Positions 1-6,994 of a DNA stretch of 64,000 nt are shown piece after piece (within the stretch, counting starts at the first letter, position 1; the number at the start of each line of letters is the position of its first letter). The notes beneath the pieces are model-generated. The model made no database searches. It was not told the origin of the DNA and saw only the letters and a program-made list of their open reading frames with translations. A program made the position numbers and the translations under genes. The DNA is from Leptospira limi (GTDB lineage Bacteria > Spirochaetota > Leptospiria > Leptospirales > Leptospiraceae), in assembly GCF_026151395.1 (NCBI RefSeq), contig NZ_JAMQPV010000001.1, positions 2,668,501 to 2,732,500 on the forward strand. Direction: 5' to 3'.

Positions 1-466
1 GACCCGCTTTGAGTTCTTTCACTGCTTTTGTAACATCAGTAGTGACAGTTCCTGCCTTTGGTTTAGGCATAAGGCCTTTACGACCAAGAACTGGACCAAG
101 TTTACCAACTTCCTTCATCATATCAGGAGTTGCCACACAAGCATCAAAATCAGTCCAACCACCAGAAACTTTTTCAATCAGGTCCATATCGCCAACAAAA
201 TCAGCACCAGCTTCTCTTGCTTCGTTTTGTTTGTCTCCTTTGCAGAAAACCAAAACCTTAATTGTTTTTCCAGTTCCATGTGGAAGAGAAATTGTCCCTC
301 TTACGTTTTGAAGAGATTTATAATTGATTTTAGTAGAGATCTCTAAAGTCCCGTCGAACTTTGAGTAACTGGTCGCTTTCGCTAAACCGACTGCCTCACC
401 AAGGGTATAAGCCTTTGTGCGATCGACTTTCTCTTTGAGTTGGATGTATTTTTTGCCGCGTTTCAT
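1..466 (-). CDS. rplA: 50S ribosomal protein L1 (partial, C-terminus outside the window)
   Basis: The minus strand from an ATG at 466 reads [18 protein letters not shown] and continues as a clear ribosomal protein L1, which forms the mobile L1 stalk of the large subunit near the tRNA exit site. About 155 codons are present before the window edge, roughly two thirds of the usual 225-235 residues. Recognisable L1 stretches include the SLPHGTGK segment and [14 protein letters not shown] near the visible end. It lies 25 bases behind rplK in the standard secE-nusG-rplK-rplA order, so cotranscription is expected. In many bacteria L1 represses its own L11-L1 message; I did not identify that binding site here. 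Confidence 0.97.
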   Translation of the reverse strand, partial: MKRGKKYIQLKEKVDRTKAYTLGEAVGLAKATSYSKFDGTLEISTKINYKSLQNVRGTISLPHGTGKTIKVLVFCKGDKQNEAREAGADFVGDMDLIEKVSGGWTDFDACVATPDMMKEVGKLGPVLGRKGLMPKPKAGTVTTDVTKAVKELKAG

Positions 467-491
467 GACTTCGGTTCCCGTTTCCTAATGA

Positions 492-917
492 TTACTCGAC
501 GTTAACACCCATGGAACGGCAAGTTCCAGCAATGATTTTCACTGCTGCATCTAAGTCGTTCGCATTGAGGTCTTCCATCTTCGTTTTTGCAATTTCTTCT
601 AGTTGTGCGCGTTTGATCGTTCCTACTTTCACTGTGTGAGGAGTAGCAGATCCACCTGGAATCCCAAGTGCCTTCATGACAAGAAGAGCAGCTGGAGGTG
701 ATTTAGTGACGAATGTAAAACTTCTGTCGGAATAAACAGTGATCACCACCGGGAGTTTGAGTCCCATTTGGTTTTTTGATCTTTCATTAAACTGTTTACA
801 AAATTCCATGATATTGAGTCCGGCCTGACCAAGTGCAGGTCCTACCGGAGGAGCTGGGTTTGCTTTCCCTGCTTCTACTTGGAGTTTAATTTGTTTTACT
901 ACTTTCTTTGCAGCCAT
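492..917 (-). CDS. rplK: 50S ribosomal protein L11
   Basis: This 141-residue protein has the normal length of ribosomal protein L11 and begins [19 protein letters not shown]. The proline-rich N-terminal segment ([19 protein letters not shown], residues 21-39) and the C-terminal rRNA-binding region ([16 protein letters not shown] onward, ending CRSMGVNVE) are both present. L11 binds the GTPase-associated centre of 23S rRNA and is needed for stringent-response signalling through RelA-type proteins. It sits between nusG (39 bases upstream) and rplA (25 bases downstream) in the conserved operon. Nothing in the sequence is unusual. Confidence 0.98.
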   Translation of the reverse strand: MAAKKVVKQIKLQVEAGKANPAPPVGPALGQAGLNIMEFCKQFNERSKNQMGLKLPVVITVYSDRSFTFVTKSPPAALLVMKALGIPGGSATPHTVKVGTIKRAQLEEIAKTKMEDLNANDLDAAVKIIAGTCRSMGVNVE

Positions 918-956
918 CTCGTTTCAAGTTCCTTACTAAAAGTCAATCTATCAGTT

Positions 957-1511
957 CTATTGTTCCGATTTTACTTGGAGGTAATCCAACTCCACTGGAG
1001 TGGATCTTCCAAAAATTTCGACTCGGACACGAAGCCTTCCCTTATCAGGGAAAATTTCATCTACAAGCCCAGTGAAATTGGCAAACGGACCATCTATAAT
1101 TTTCAATGTCTCGCCCACTTTGAAGAGGAAACGTGGTCGTGATACTTCTTCCGATTCCACACTTCCCACATCACTGAAGAGATTTTTGATCTCATCGAGT
1201 GAAAGTGGTTCCGGACCTTTTCCTTTTCCGCCTACAAACGTAGACACAGAAGGTAAGTTCTGGATCTTAAACCGAAGGTCATCGGTCATATTCATCTCAA
1301 CGAGAACATAACCCGGCATGAGTTTTTTCTTCGTGACCTTCTTTTTGCCGTTTTTCATTTCGGCAACTTCCATTGAAGGAATTTTCACCGAAAAGATCTG
1401 GTCTTCCAGCTTTTGTTGTTGGACCATCTTTTCAATGTTAGTTTTCACCTTATTCTCATGACCAGAATAAGTTTGAAGCACATACCATTTTTTATCTAAA
1501 GAATCGCCCAC
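957..1511 (-). CDS. nusG: Transcription termination/antitermination factor NusG
   Basis: The protein has the NusG N-terminal domain, starting KKWYVLQTYSGHENKVK, and a C-terminal KOW domain (GPFANFTGLVDEIFPDKGRLRVRV). NusG binds RNA polymerase, raises processivity and couples it to Rho and the ribosome. The open frame reaches back to 1655, but that extension is unrelated to the family and overlaps secE. I therefore chose the GTG at 1511 (MGDSLDKKWYV), which follows an AGGTAGG-type Shine-Dalgarno sequence and gives 184 residues, the usual size. The gene starts 8 bases after the secE stop codon and 39 bases before rplK. Confidence 0.95.
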   Translation of the reverse strand: MGDSLDKKWYVLQTYSGHENKVKTNIEKMVQQQKLEDQIFSVKIPSMEVAEMKNGKKKVTKKKLMPGYVLVEMNMTDDLRFKIQNLPSVSTFVGGKGKGPEPLSLDEIKNLFSDVGSVESEEVSRPRFLFKVGETLKIIDGPFANFTGLVDEIFPDKGRLRVRVEIFGRSTPVELDYLQVKSEQ

Positions 1512-1519
1512 TTCCCTAC

Positions 1520-1708
1520 CTATGTTCCTAATGCCCAGAACCACTTTAACAGTTTCAAGAAAACGAAATCCGAAGCTGATAAAAATAAGGAAAAGATAAA
1601 TACTGTAACTAGGACTACAACGGTAGAACTCACCACTTCTTGGCGCGTAGGCCAATGTACTTTTTCAAGTTCTGCTTTACATTCCTGAATGAAACTCGTA
1701 GCTTTCAT
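1520..1708 (-). CDS. secE: Preprotein translocase subunit SecE
   Basis: This 62-residue protein has the single-helix SecE architecture. An amphipathic segment contains the family signature [13 protein letters not shown] (about residues 13-25) and is followed by one membrane segment ([16 protein letters not shown]). SecE clamps SecY in the SecYEG export channel. The ATG at 1708 has a good AAGGA Shine-Dalgarno sequence 4 bases upstream. The longer open frame, to 1807, would run through the tRNA-Trp gene and is not credible. The tRNA-Trp, secE, nusG order is shared by many bacteria. Confidence 0.95.
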   Translation of the reverse strand: MKATSFIQECKAELEKVHWPTRQEVVSSTVVVLVTVFIFSLFLSASDFVFLKLLKWFWALGT

Positions 1709-1747
1709 TGATCCTTGTCCTGTTTCTCTAATTCTATATTCCGTAGT

Positions 1748-1821
<74 letters not shown>

Positions 1822-1826
1822 AAACA

Positions 1827-1900
<74 letters not shown>

Positions 1901-1946
1901 ACGTTTCCCACCCAAGCGCGGGTTTCCAAGCGAGGCTAGGTTTTTT

Positions 1947-1976
1947 ACACTATTTTAAATGAGGCTCATTGGTCAA
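1947..1976 (-). promoter_or_regulatory. Candidate sigma-70-type promoter for the tRNA-secE-nusG-rplKA unit
   Basis: On the minus strand TTGACC (1976-1971) and TAGTGT (1952-1947) are separated by 18 bases. The -10 element ends 48 bases before the mature 5' end of tRNA-Thr. The -35 is 5/6 to consensus and the -10 is weak. The position fits a tRNA/ribosomal operon promoter, but no start site can be shown from sequence alone. Confidence 0.4.
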
Positions 1977-1990
1977 TGGAAAATGAGTTT

Positions 1991-2021
1991 ATTTCCTGGA
2001 AATGGTAAAAAAACAGGAAAT
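1991..2021. repeat. Inverted repeat between the tRNA operon and the ATPase gene
   Basis: ATTTCCTG (1991-1998) and CAGGAAAT (2014-2021) form a perfect 8-base inverted repeat with a 15-base A-rich spacer. It lies in the 213-base gap between divergently transcribed units. It could be an operator or a weak hairpin; its function is unknown. Confidence 0.3.
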
Positions 2022-2060
2022 TTGGTGATTTTCCAGTCTGATTTTAGTTGTGGATTTCCC

Positions 2061-2077
2061 GGTTCGATAATAGAACC
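2061..2077 (+). promoter_or_regulatory. Possible -10 element inside a small palindrome
   Basis: GGTTC-GATAATA-GAACC is a 5-base inverted repeat whose spacer holds GATAAT, a good -10-like hexamer, 40 bases before the GTG start at 2112. I found no convincing -35 (the nearest is TTTAGT at 17 bases). A protein bound to the palindrome could occlude the promoter, but this is only a suggestion. Confidence 0.25.
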
Positions 2078-2111
2078 ATGTGGGAGACACTCACTGTATA
2101 AGGAATGATTC

Positions 2112-2804
2112 GTGGCGAAACCCTTTGTAGAATTAGAAGCACAAATCCCCGATTTAGTAAAGGCAAAATCGAAAATCGTCGTCCGGTCGTCTCGGATGAA
2201 TCGCCAGTTGGAACAGTATGTGCTTGGGCTCATCACTCATATCCTAGACGAAGTGGGACAATCCCAATTTGTGGAAATGTTATATACCATTTCTAAAGAA
2301 CTCACCATCAACGGAATCAAAGCCAACCAAAAACGAGTCTTTTTCGAAGATGAGGGACTCGACATCACAGACGAAGCTGATTATTTCCAAGGGATCAAAG
2401 AGTATTCCAAAAAGTTTTCTGAAAAAATGGCAGATGAATATGGGAAACGATGCCTCGCCCGTGGTGTGTATGTGCAAATCAAATTCCACTACTGTTTGGA
2501 CGGACTCCTTGTGGAAGTGACAAACAACACTCCCGTCATCAAAACGGAAGAAGTTCGTATGAGAGAAAAAATGAAAAAGTCCATGGGGTATAATGACATC
2601 GCAGAATTTTACATGGACAATATGGACAATACAGAAGGTGCAGGACTTGGAATTGCCCTCATCATGATCCTTCTTAAAAACGAAGGTGTTGACCCTAACC
2701 TATTTCGTATCATCACTCACGAAGACAGAACAGTTGCCAGAGTGGAAATTCCATTTAACGACAATTATGTGTCGTTTCGTAGTGCCGAACTAGCAGAAAT
2801 ATAA
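2112..2804 (+). CDS. Stand-alone GHKL-type (histidine-kinase-like) ATPase domain protein
   Basis: This 230-residue soluble protein carries the motifs of a GHKL ATPase. There is an N-box (ELTINGIKANQ, residues 63-73), a divergent G1 box (VEVTNNTP, about 134-141) and a G2 lid box (TEGAGLGIALI, about 174-184). There is no dimerisation/phospho-acceptor histidine domain, sensor or membrane segment, so it is not a complete histidine kinase. Proteins of this form can act as anti-sigma or partner-switch kinases, or as ATP-binding scaffolds; the partner here is unknown. The GTG at 2112 has AAGGA eight bases upstream and is preferred to the out-of-frame ATG at 2105. It is separated by 72 bases from the downstream dehydrogenase. 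Confidence 0.75.
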   Translation: MAKPFVELEAQIPDLVKAKSKIVVRSSRMNRQLEQYVLGLITHILDEVGQSQFVEMLYTISKELTINGIKANQKRVFFEDEGLDITDEADYFQGIKEYSKKFSEKMADEYGKRCLARGVYVQIKFHYCLDGLLVEVTNNTPVIKTEEVRMREKMKKSMGYNDIAEFYMDNMDNTEGAGLGIALIMILLKNEGVDPNLFRIITHEDRTVARVEIPFNDNYVSFRSAELAEI

Positions 2805-2876
2805 TTCGTTTTTGACCAAATCATTTCTACTGTAATTGTATCGACCTAGTGTCCGCCCTTTTCGAAACTGGTGGAC

Positions 2877-3644
2877 ATGGAATTAAAAGGTGCAAACATT
2901 CTCGTCACCGGATCTGCCGGTGGACTAGGAAAGGCAATGGCATACCGTCTCGGTAAGTCGGGTGCCAATATCATTCTCTCAGACATCCAAAAAGACAAGT
3001 TGGACGAAACCGTTTCTCTCTTTCAAAAAGAAGGAATCAAAACAACTGGAATCGTTGCCAATGTTGCTAAAGAAGAAGATAGTATCCGACTCATTGAAGA
3101 AGCTGCGGCATTTCAAGGAAGCCTTGATGTTGCAATCCTCAATGCAGGGATCTTACGTGATGGCCTACTCATCCGGGTGGATAAAGAAACGGGAAAGGTC
3201 AAAGGTAAAATGGGCATCGACCAATGGCAATCAGTCATCGATGTTAATTTAACTGGAGTCTTCTTAACTGGTAGAGAAGCAGCAGCTAAAATGGTAGAAC
3301 AAAAAAAAGGGGTCATCATCCCTATTGCTTCCATCGCTATGCATGGTAATTCTGGACAAACCAATTACAGTGCAGCAAAAGCTGGAGTTGCAGCCATGAC
3401 AGTAACTTGGTCAAAAGAACTCGCCAAGTTCGGAATCAGAGTGGCAGGAATTGCTCCTGGATTTATTGGAACTGAGATGGTATTAAAAGACATGAACCCA
3501 GAAGCATTGGAAAAATGGAAATCGATTATCCCAGTGGGTAGGCTTGGAGAACCAGATGAAATTGCTTCTACAGCTGAGTTTATCATCACGAATGATCTTG
3601 TTACTGGTGTGGTCTTGGAAATCTCCGGAGGAGTACGAATCTAA
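2877..3644 (+). CDS. Short-chain dehydrogenase/reductase, FabG-like (3-oxoacyl-ACP reductase type)
   Basis: This is a classical SDR of about 255 residues. It has the cofactor motif VTGSAGGLG near the N-terminus, LNAGIL after the fourth strand, the catalytic serine region ([11 protein letters not shown]) and YSAAK as the YxxxK pair, and it ends ISGGVRI as FabG-type enzymes do. The family reduces 3-oxoacyl thioesters or related ketones with NAD(P)H; the substrate cannot be told from sequence. The frame is also open from a GTG at 2871. I prefer the ATG at 2877 because it gives the usual spacing to the cofactor motif, although neither start has a clear Shine-Dalgarno sequence. A strong terminator follows the stop codon. 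Confidence 0.85.
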   Translation: MELKGANILVTGSAGGLGKAMAYRLGKSGANIILSDIQKDKLDETVSLFQKEGIKTTGIVANVAKEEDSIRLIEEAAAFQGSLDVAILNAGILRDGLLIRVDKETGKVKGKMGIDQWQSVIDVNLTGVFLTGREAAAKMVEQKKGVIIPIASIAMHGNSGQTNYSAAKAGVAAMTVTWSKELAKFGIRVAGIAPGFIGTEMVLKDMNPEALEKWKSIIPVGRLGEPDEIASTAEFIITNDLVTGVVLEISGGVRI

Positions 3645-3656
3645 CTTCGATTAATC

Positions 3657-3694
3657 TTTTTTTGCCTTCTTTTTGTACATAGGAGGCAAAAAAA
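3657..3694. terminator. Bidirectional Rho-independent terminator
   Basis: A 14-base stem (3657-3670 with 3681-3694, one T-G wobble) closes a 10-base loop. The core is GCCTTCT/AGGAGGC, flanked by seven T on the left and seven A on the right, so it has a U-tract on either strand. It ends the dehydrogenase transcript and insulates the arsR promoter just downstream. Confidence 0.85.
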
Positions 3695-3708
3695 TTTGTG
3701 AATCTATT

Positions 3709-3736
3709 TTGTCATTTTTTTAACAAACGATAAAAA
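3709..3736 (+). promoter_or_regulatory. Candidate promoter of the ArsR-family gene
   Basis: TTGTCA (3709-3714, 5/6 to the -35 consensus) and TAAAAA (3731-3736) are spaced by 16 bases. The -10 element ends 56 bases before the ATG at 3793. The placement between the terminator and the gene supports it. Confidence 0.5.
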
Positions 3737-3767
3737 TTTCGTAGGTAAATTGAGTATGTTTTCGTCA

Positions 3768-3789
3768 TAAGGATATAACGGAATCCTTA
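3768..3789 (+). promoter_or_regulatory. Inverted repeat, candidate ArsR operator or leader hairpin
   Basis: TAAGGAT (3768-3774) and ATCCTTA (3783-3789) are a perfect 7-base inverted repeat with an 8-base spacer, ending 3 bases before the start codon. It could be the operator for autorepression. As RNA the hairpin would also bury the only AAGGA-like sequence upstream of the gene. Confidence 0.4.
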
Positions 3790-3792
3790 CCG

Positions 3793-4092
3793 ATGAAAAT
3801 AAAAACAGAACTATCGAAACAACAATTGGAACAAGCGATTAAAGGAATTCAAGGGATAGCCCACCCGATTCGCTTACTCATCCTTTATACTTTGGCAAAA
3901 GAAGAAAAAACAGTAGGTCAACTAGTGGAATTACTAGGTACGAGTCAGTCGGCCGCCTCACAACACCTAAGCAAAATGAAAAACAATGGAATCTTAGAAT
4001 CCCGAAAGTCTTCGAACCAAGTGTTCTATCGTTTGAAAGATGCTAAGTTCAAAGATTTAATCCAAACCATTGTAAAAGTGTATAAAAAATAA
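3793..4092 (+). CDS. ArsR-family winged-helix transcriptional regulator
   Basis: This 99-residue protein is a compact winged helix-turn-helix of the ArsR/SmtB type. Residues 20-35 contain the typical GIAHPIRLLILYTL segment, the recognition helix is TSQSAASQHLSKMKNNGILES (about 49-69), and the wing ends SSNQVFYRLKD. The cysteine-based metal site (CVC) of metal-sensing members is absent; the protein has no cysteine, so it probably senses something other than thiophilic metals or uses a distant site. It stands alone on the plus strand with its own candidate promoter and palindrome, converging on hldD three bases downstream. Its targets are unknown, and autorepression is plausible. Confidence 0.85.
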   Translation: MKIKTELSKQQLEQAIKGIQGIAHPIRLLILYTLAKEEKTVGQLVELLGTSQSAASQHLSKMKNNGILESRKSSNQVFYRLKDAKFKDLIQTIVKVYKK

Positions 4093-4095
4093 GCA

Positions 4096-5067
4096 TTACT
4101 TCGCTTCTAATGATAAGAGGCGAACGTATTCTTTTATGGAATCCTGGAGGTTTGTAAAACCGAAAGGATATCCTGCCTTTGTTAACTTTTCCATATCAGC
4201 GCAGGTGTAATATTGGTATTTGCCTTTTAACGAATCTGGCATTTCCACATATTCAATGTTTATCGGCGCATTCATGGCATTAAATAGAGCAGAAGCCAAG
4301 TCATTCCAAGTTTCTGCCTTCCCTCGCCCCACATTGTACAATCCGTATTTTCGTTCACTTAGTAAATAGATGCTAATTTTACTCGCATCCTTTACATACA
4401 AAAAATCTCGTTTTTGTTCCCCATCTTTGTATTCGGGTTTGTAGGATTTAAAAAGTTTTAGTTTGCCAGTGTCTCGAATTTGTTCATAGCCTTTGAGAAC
4501 TAAACTACGCATGTCCCCTTTGTGGGCTTCGCCATATCCAAACACATTAAAATATTTGAGTCCGATGAGTTTGTCTGCAATCTTCGTTTTTTTTGCATAC
4601 AAATCAAATAGGTGTTTTGAATAACCATACATATTGAGGGGTTTTAAAGTTTCGATCGGGGCTTTGTCATCATACCCGAATTCACCTTCCCCATAAGTTG
4701 CCGCACTCGATGCGTATAAAAAAGGGATGTTTTTAGTAATCGCAAACTCAGCTAGTTTTTTCGTATAATGGAAGTTATTCTGAATTAGATACGTTGCATC
4801 TTTTTCCGTTGTGGCAGAACACGCACCAAGGTGGTAAATTTCGGAGATCTCAGAAAGTATAGGATGGCCTGTATCCAAAAATCCTTCAAACTGATCCTTT
4901 TCATAATACTCTGTAAAAAAATTCCTTTGGAGATTTTTCCATTTATCTGTTGTTCCCAAATGGTCCACAACCAAAATGTCAGTGTTTCCATTATGGTTTA
5001 AGTCTTCTATGATTTGTGAGCCAATGAGGCCCGCACCGCCAGTGACTAAAGTCAGTTTTTTTCCCAT
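4096..5067 (-). CDS. hldD: ADP-L-glycero-D-manno-heptose 6-epimerase
   Basis: This 323-residue extended SDR matches HldD/RfaD, which converts ADP-D-glycero-D-manno-heptose to the L-glycero form for the LPS inner core. It has the N-terminal GGAGLIGS cofactor motif, GACSATTEKDATYL after the NAD-binding strand, SSAATYG, MYGYSK as the catalytic YxxxK, the family-specific NVFGYGE with KGDMRS, and QKRDFLYVKD. The length is standard. It lies downstream of the UbiD-like gene with a structured 98-base gap and is not next to other heptose genes, so the rest of that pathway lies elsewhere. Confidence 0.9.
   Translation of the reverse strand: MGKKLTLVTGGAGLIGSQIIEDLNHNGNTDILVVDHLGTTDKWKNLQRNFFTEYYEKDQFEGFLDTGHPILSEISEIYHLGACSATTEKDATYLIQNNFHYTKKLAEFAITKNIPFLYASSAATYGEGEFGYDDKAPIETLKPLNMYGYSKHLFDLYAKKTKIADKLIGLKYFNVFGYGEAHKGDMRSLVLKGYEQIRDTGKLKLFKSYKPEYKDGEQKRDFLYVKDASKISIYLLSERKYGLYNVGRGKAETWNDLASALFNAMNAPINIEYVEMPDSLKGKYQYYTCADMEKLTKAGYPFGFTNLQDSIKEYVRLLSLEAK
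4100..4124 (-). terminator. Possible terminator hairpin at the 3' end of hldD
   Basis: TTCGCTTCT (4100-4108) pairs with AGAGGCGAA (4116-4124) around a 7-base loop, with one wobble. On the minus strand it is followed after about ten bases by TTATTTTTTATA. The hairpin lies within the last codons of hldD, so the match may partly reflect coding sequence. Confidence 0.35.
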
Positions 5068-5092
5068 TTCTCTGATGATTCTTTTTTCCTAA

Positions 5093-5158
5093 GAGAATCC
5101 ATCTATCAACTTTTCTTCCGGATTTGGGAAAAGAGTTTCAGAAAGTTTCTGGATTCTC
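5093..5158 (-). repeat. Nested inverted repeats between the UbiD-like gene and hldD
   Basis: GAGAATCCA (5093-5101) and TGGATTCTC (5150-5158) form a perfect 9-base inverted repeat. Inside it CTTTTC (5110-5115) and GAAAAG (5128-5133) form a second stem. There is no U-tract on the minus strand after the outer stem, so a simple intrinsic terminator is unlikely. It may be a processing or stabilising structure. Confidence 0.4.
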
Positions 5159-5165
5159 GTTACCT

Positions 5166-6941
5166 CTATGGCAAGGAATCGATCCATTTGCCAAATCGTT
5201 CATCCACTTGTTTGACTGTTTCTGGTAAAGCAGTGAGAACTTCTGGGATCCAAGGTTTCATACGGCAATCAAATACAATGGGAACTTGGTAGGCTATATG
5301 GTTACGAATGGTTTCTGTCCTTGCATAGACATCTGAGGCAGGTTCCATCCTTGTAAACATAGTCCAAATAAAATCTGAATCTGATTTCACAGCATCTTCC
5401 GAGTCGTCCACAAGAAACACATAGGAAAACTTTCCTAAATCTTCAGAGAGGAGAGTTTCCGCTAAACGATCATTTGGTTTAAATTCCGAACCTTTGACAA
5501 CAAGAACACCTGGTAAAAATACTTTTGGGTTTTGGAAACGTTTGTCTTTAAAACTTCCATTAAATTCTTTAGGAAGATTTGTATTGATGATGGGTTTGTT
5601 TGGATCGGTAATTCCCATCCAAAGAAGTTTACTCCCCTTGTTCACTGTTCCACTGGTATAATCCAATGTGTCTTGGCTGATATTGCTAAAGATAAAAAAA
5701 TCGGTCCTTGGATCACTTCGTTCTGTGATGACTCGGAAGGTTTCTGAAAAGTTTTTAAGATTCACCTTCTCGTTTGTCACAAGTAAACATTTTGTGAGAG
5801 ACAACTGCCCTTCTCCCAAAATACGAAGTGCTCCCATAAAGGCTTCGCGGAAATAACGTTCTTTGACAATGGCAGCTGCAAGAGAATGAACACCTGATTC
5901 CTCATAGGCCCATACCCCAAGGACTTGGGGCATCACAAGGGGAAACATTGGTGATAATAAGTCTTGTAAGAATTCAGCAATGTAATGGTCCTCTTGTGGA
6001 GGTCTTCCGACAACTGTTGCTGCCCATATGGCATCCTTACGGTGGAGGATATGAGAGAGATCCAAGTAAGGGTAATCGTGTAACAACGAATAGTATCCAT
6101 AATGGTCTCCAAACGGACCTTCCGGTCTTCGTAATTTAGGTGGTATGGATCCAATGAGAGCAAAATCCGCATCGGCAACAATTGGATATGGAGAAACCAA
6201 TTTGTCTTTTTTCATCCGCAGTTTTTCTCCCATGAGAAAGGAAGCAAATACAAGTTCCGGAATTTCTTCGGGCAGTGGTGCCACAGCGGCAATGGTGAGA
6301 GCTGGAGGCCCACCAATATAAACATGTGCTGGAAGGGATTTGTTTTCCTTTTCTGCTTCGTAATAGTGAAACCCACCTCCTCTATGGATTTGAATGTGCA
6401 TACCAACTGTCTTTTCACCAAACAGTTGCACACGATACATCCCCAAATTACCGTTTCCAGAATTGGGATGTTGGGTATAAACGAGAGGTAAAGTCACAAA
6501 GGGACCACCATCCTTTGGCCAAGACACAAGTCCTGGAAGATCTTCCACGCTGGGGACACTGCCATCAAATATGGGTGCTCGCCTGACCTGTTTTAGGCCA
6601 ACCTGAAACGGCAAAAGTCCAAGGGAACGTTCTTTCCAAAGTTTGGAAAACCGCGGTGGAAAAATTTCTTTCGCAAGTTTGGCAAGTCTTGCAATCGTTT
6701 GCACAGGTTTTTCACCAAAGGCCAAATGGATTCGTTTTTCAGAACCATAAAGATTGGTAGCCACAGGAAACTTGGTTCCCTTTACATTCGTAAATAGCAA
6801 AGCAGGTCCCTTTTTCGCGACCACTCGCCTTTGGATTTCAGCCAATTCTAAATTAGGGTCAACCAACTCGGAAATGACCCGGAGCTCTCCCTCTTTTTGT
6901 AAAAGTTTTACAAAATCATTCGTAGATCGTAGTGATGCCAT
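5166..6941 (-). CDS. UbiD-family (prenylated-FMN-dependent) decarboxylase
   Basis: This 591-residue protein belongs to the UbiD family of reversible decarboxylases that use prenylated FMN. The cofactor/metal region NGNLGMYRVQLFG with a following MH (about residues 163-182) and the catalytic loop RRPEGPFGDHYGYYS (about 271-285) are intact, including the conserved Glu of EGPFGDH. The family decarboxylates 4-hydroxy-3-polyprenylbenzoate in ubiquinone synthesis and has a long branch (about 600 residues) used in menaquinone synthesis. Leptospires are usually credited with menaquinone, so that role is the better guess, but the neighbours do not show it. The start is an ATG facing the App1-like gene across 53 bases. 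Confidence 0.85.
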   Translation of the reverse strand: MASLRSTNDFVKLLQKEGELRVISELVDPNLELAEIQRRVVAKKGPALLFTNVKGTKFPVATNLYGSEKRIHLAFGEKPVQTIARLAKLAKEIFPPRFSKLWKERSLGLLPFQVGLKQVRRAPIFDGSVPSVEDLPGLVSWPKDGGPFVTLPLVYTQHPNSGNGNLGMYRVQLFGEKTVGMHIQIHRGGGFHYYEAEKENKSLPAHVYIGGPPALTIAAVAPLPEEIPELVFASFLMGEKLRMKKDKLVSPYPIVADADFALIGSIPPKLRRPEGPFGDHYGYYSLLHDYPYLDLSHILHRKDAIWAATVVGRPPQEDHYIAEFLQDLLSPMFPLVMPQVLGVWAYEESGVHSLAAAIVKERYFREAFMGALRILGEGQLSLTKCLLVTNEKVNLKNFSETFRVITERSDPRTDFFIFSNISQDTLDYTSGTVNKGSKLLWMGITDPNKPIINTNLPKEFNGSFKDKRFQNPKVFLPGVLVVKGSEFKPNDRLAETLLSEDLGKFSYVFLVDDSEDAVKSDSDFIWTMFTRMEPASDVYARTETIRNHIAYQVPIVFDCRMKPWIPEVLTALPETVKQVDERFGKWIDSLP

Positions 6942-6994
6942 AAAAAGGAATAGACGGCTCCTTGTTTTCTTAGACGCTTAAGGGCATAAATTCT

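Noticed and set aside
9..311. 100-codon open frame on the plus strand antisense to rplA
   Set aside because: It is an antisense shadow of a strongly conserved ribosomal gene, with no family features.
1512..1655. 48-codon N-terminal extension of nusG to an upstream start
   Set aside because: The extension is unlike NusG and lies over secE in another frame. GTG 1511 has a ribosome-binding sequence and gives the normal length.
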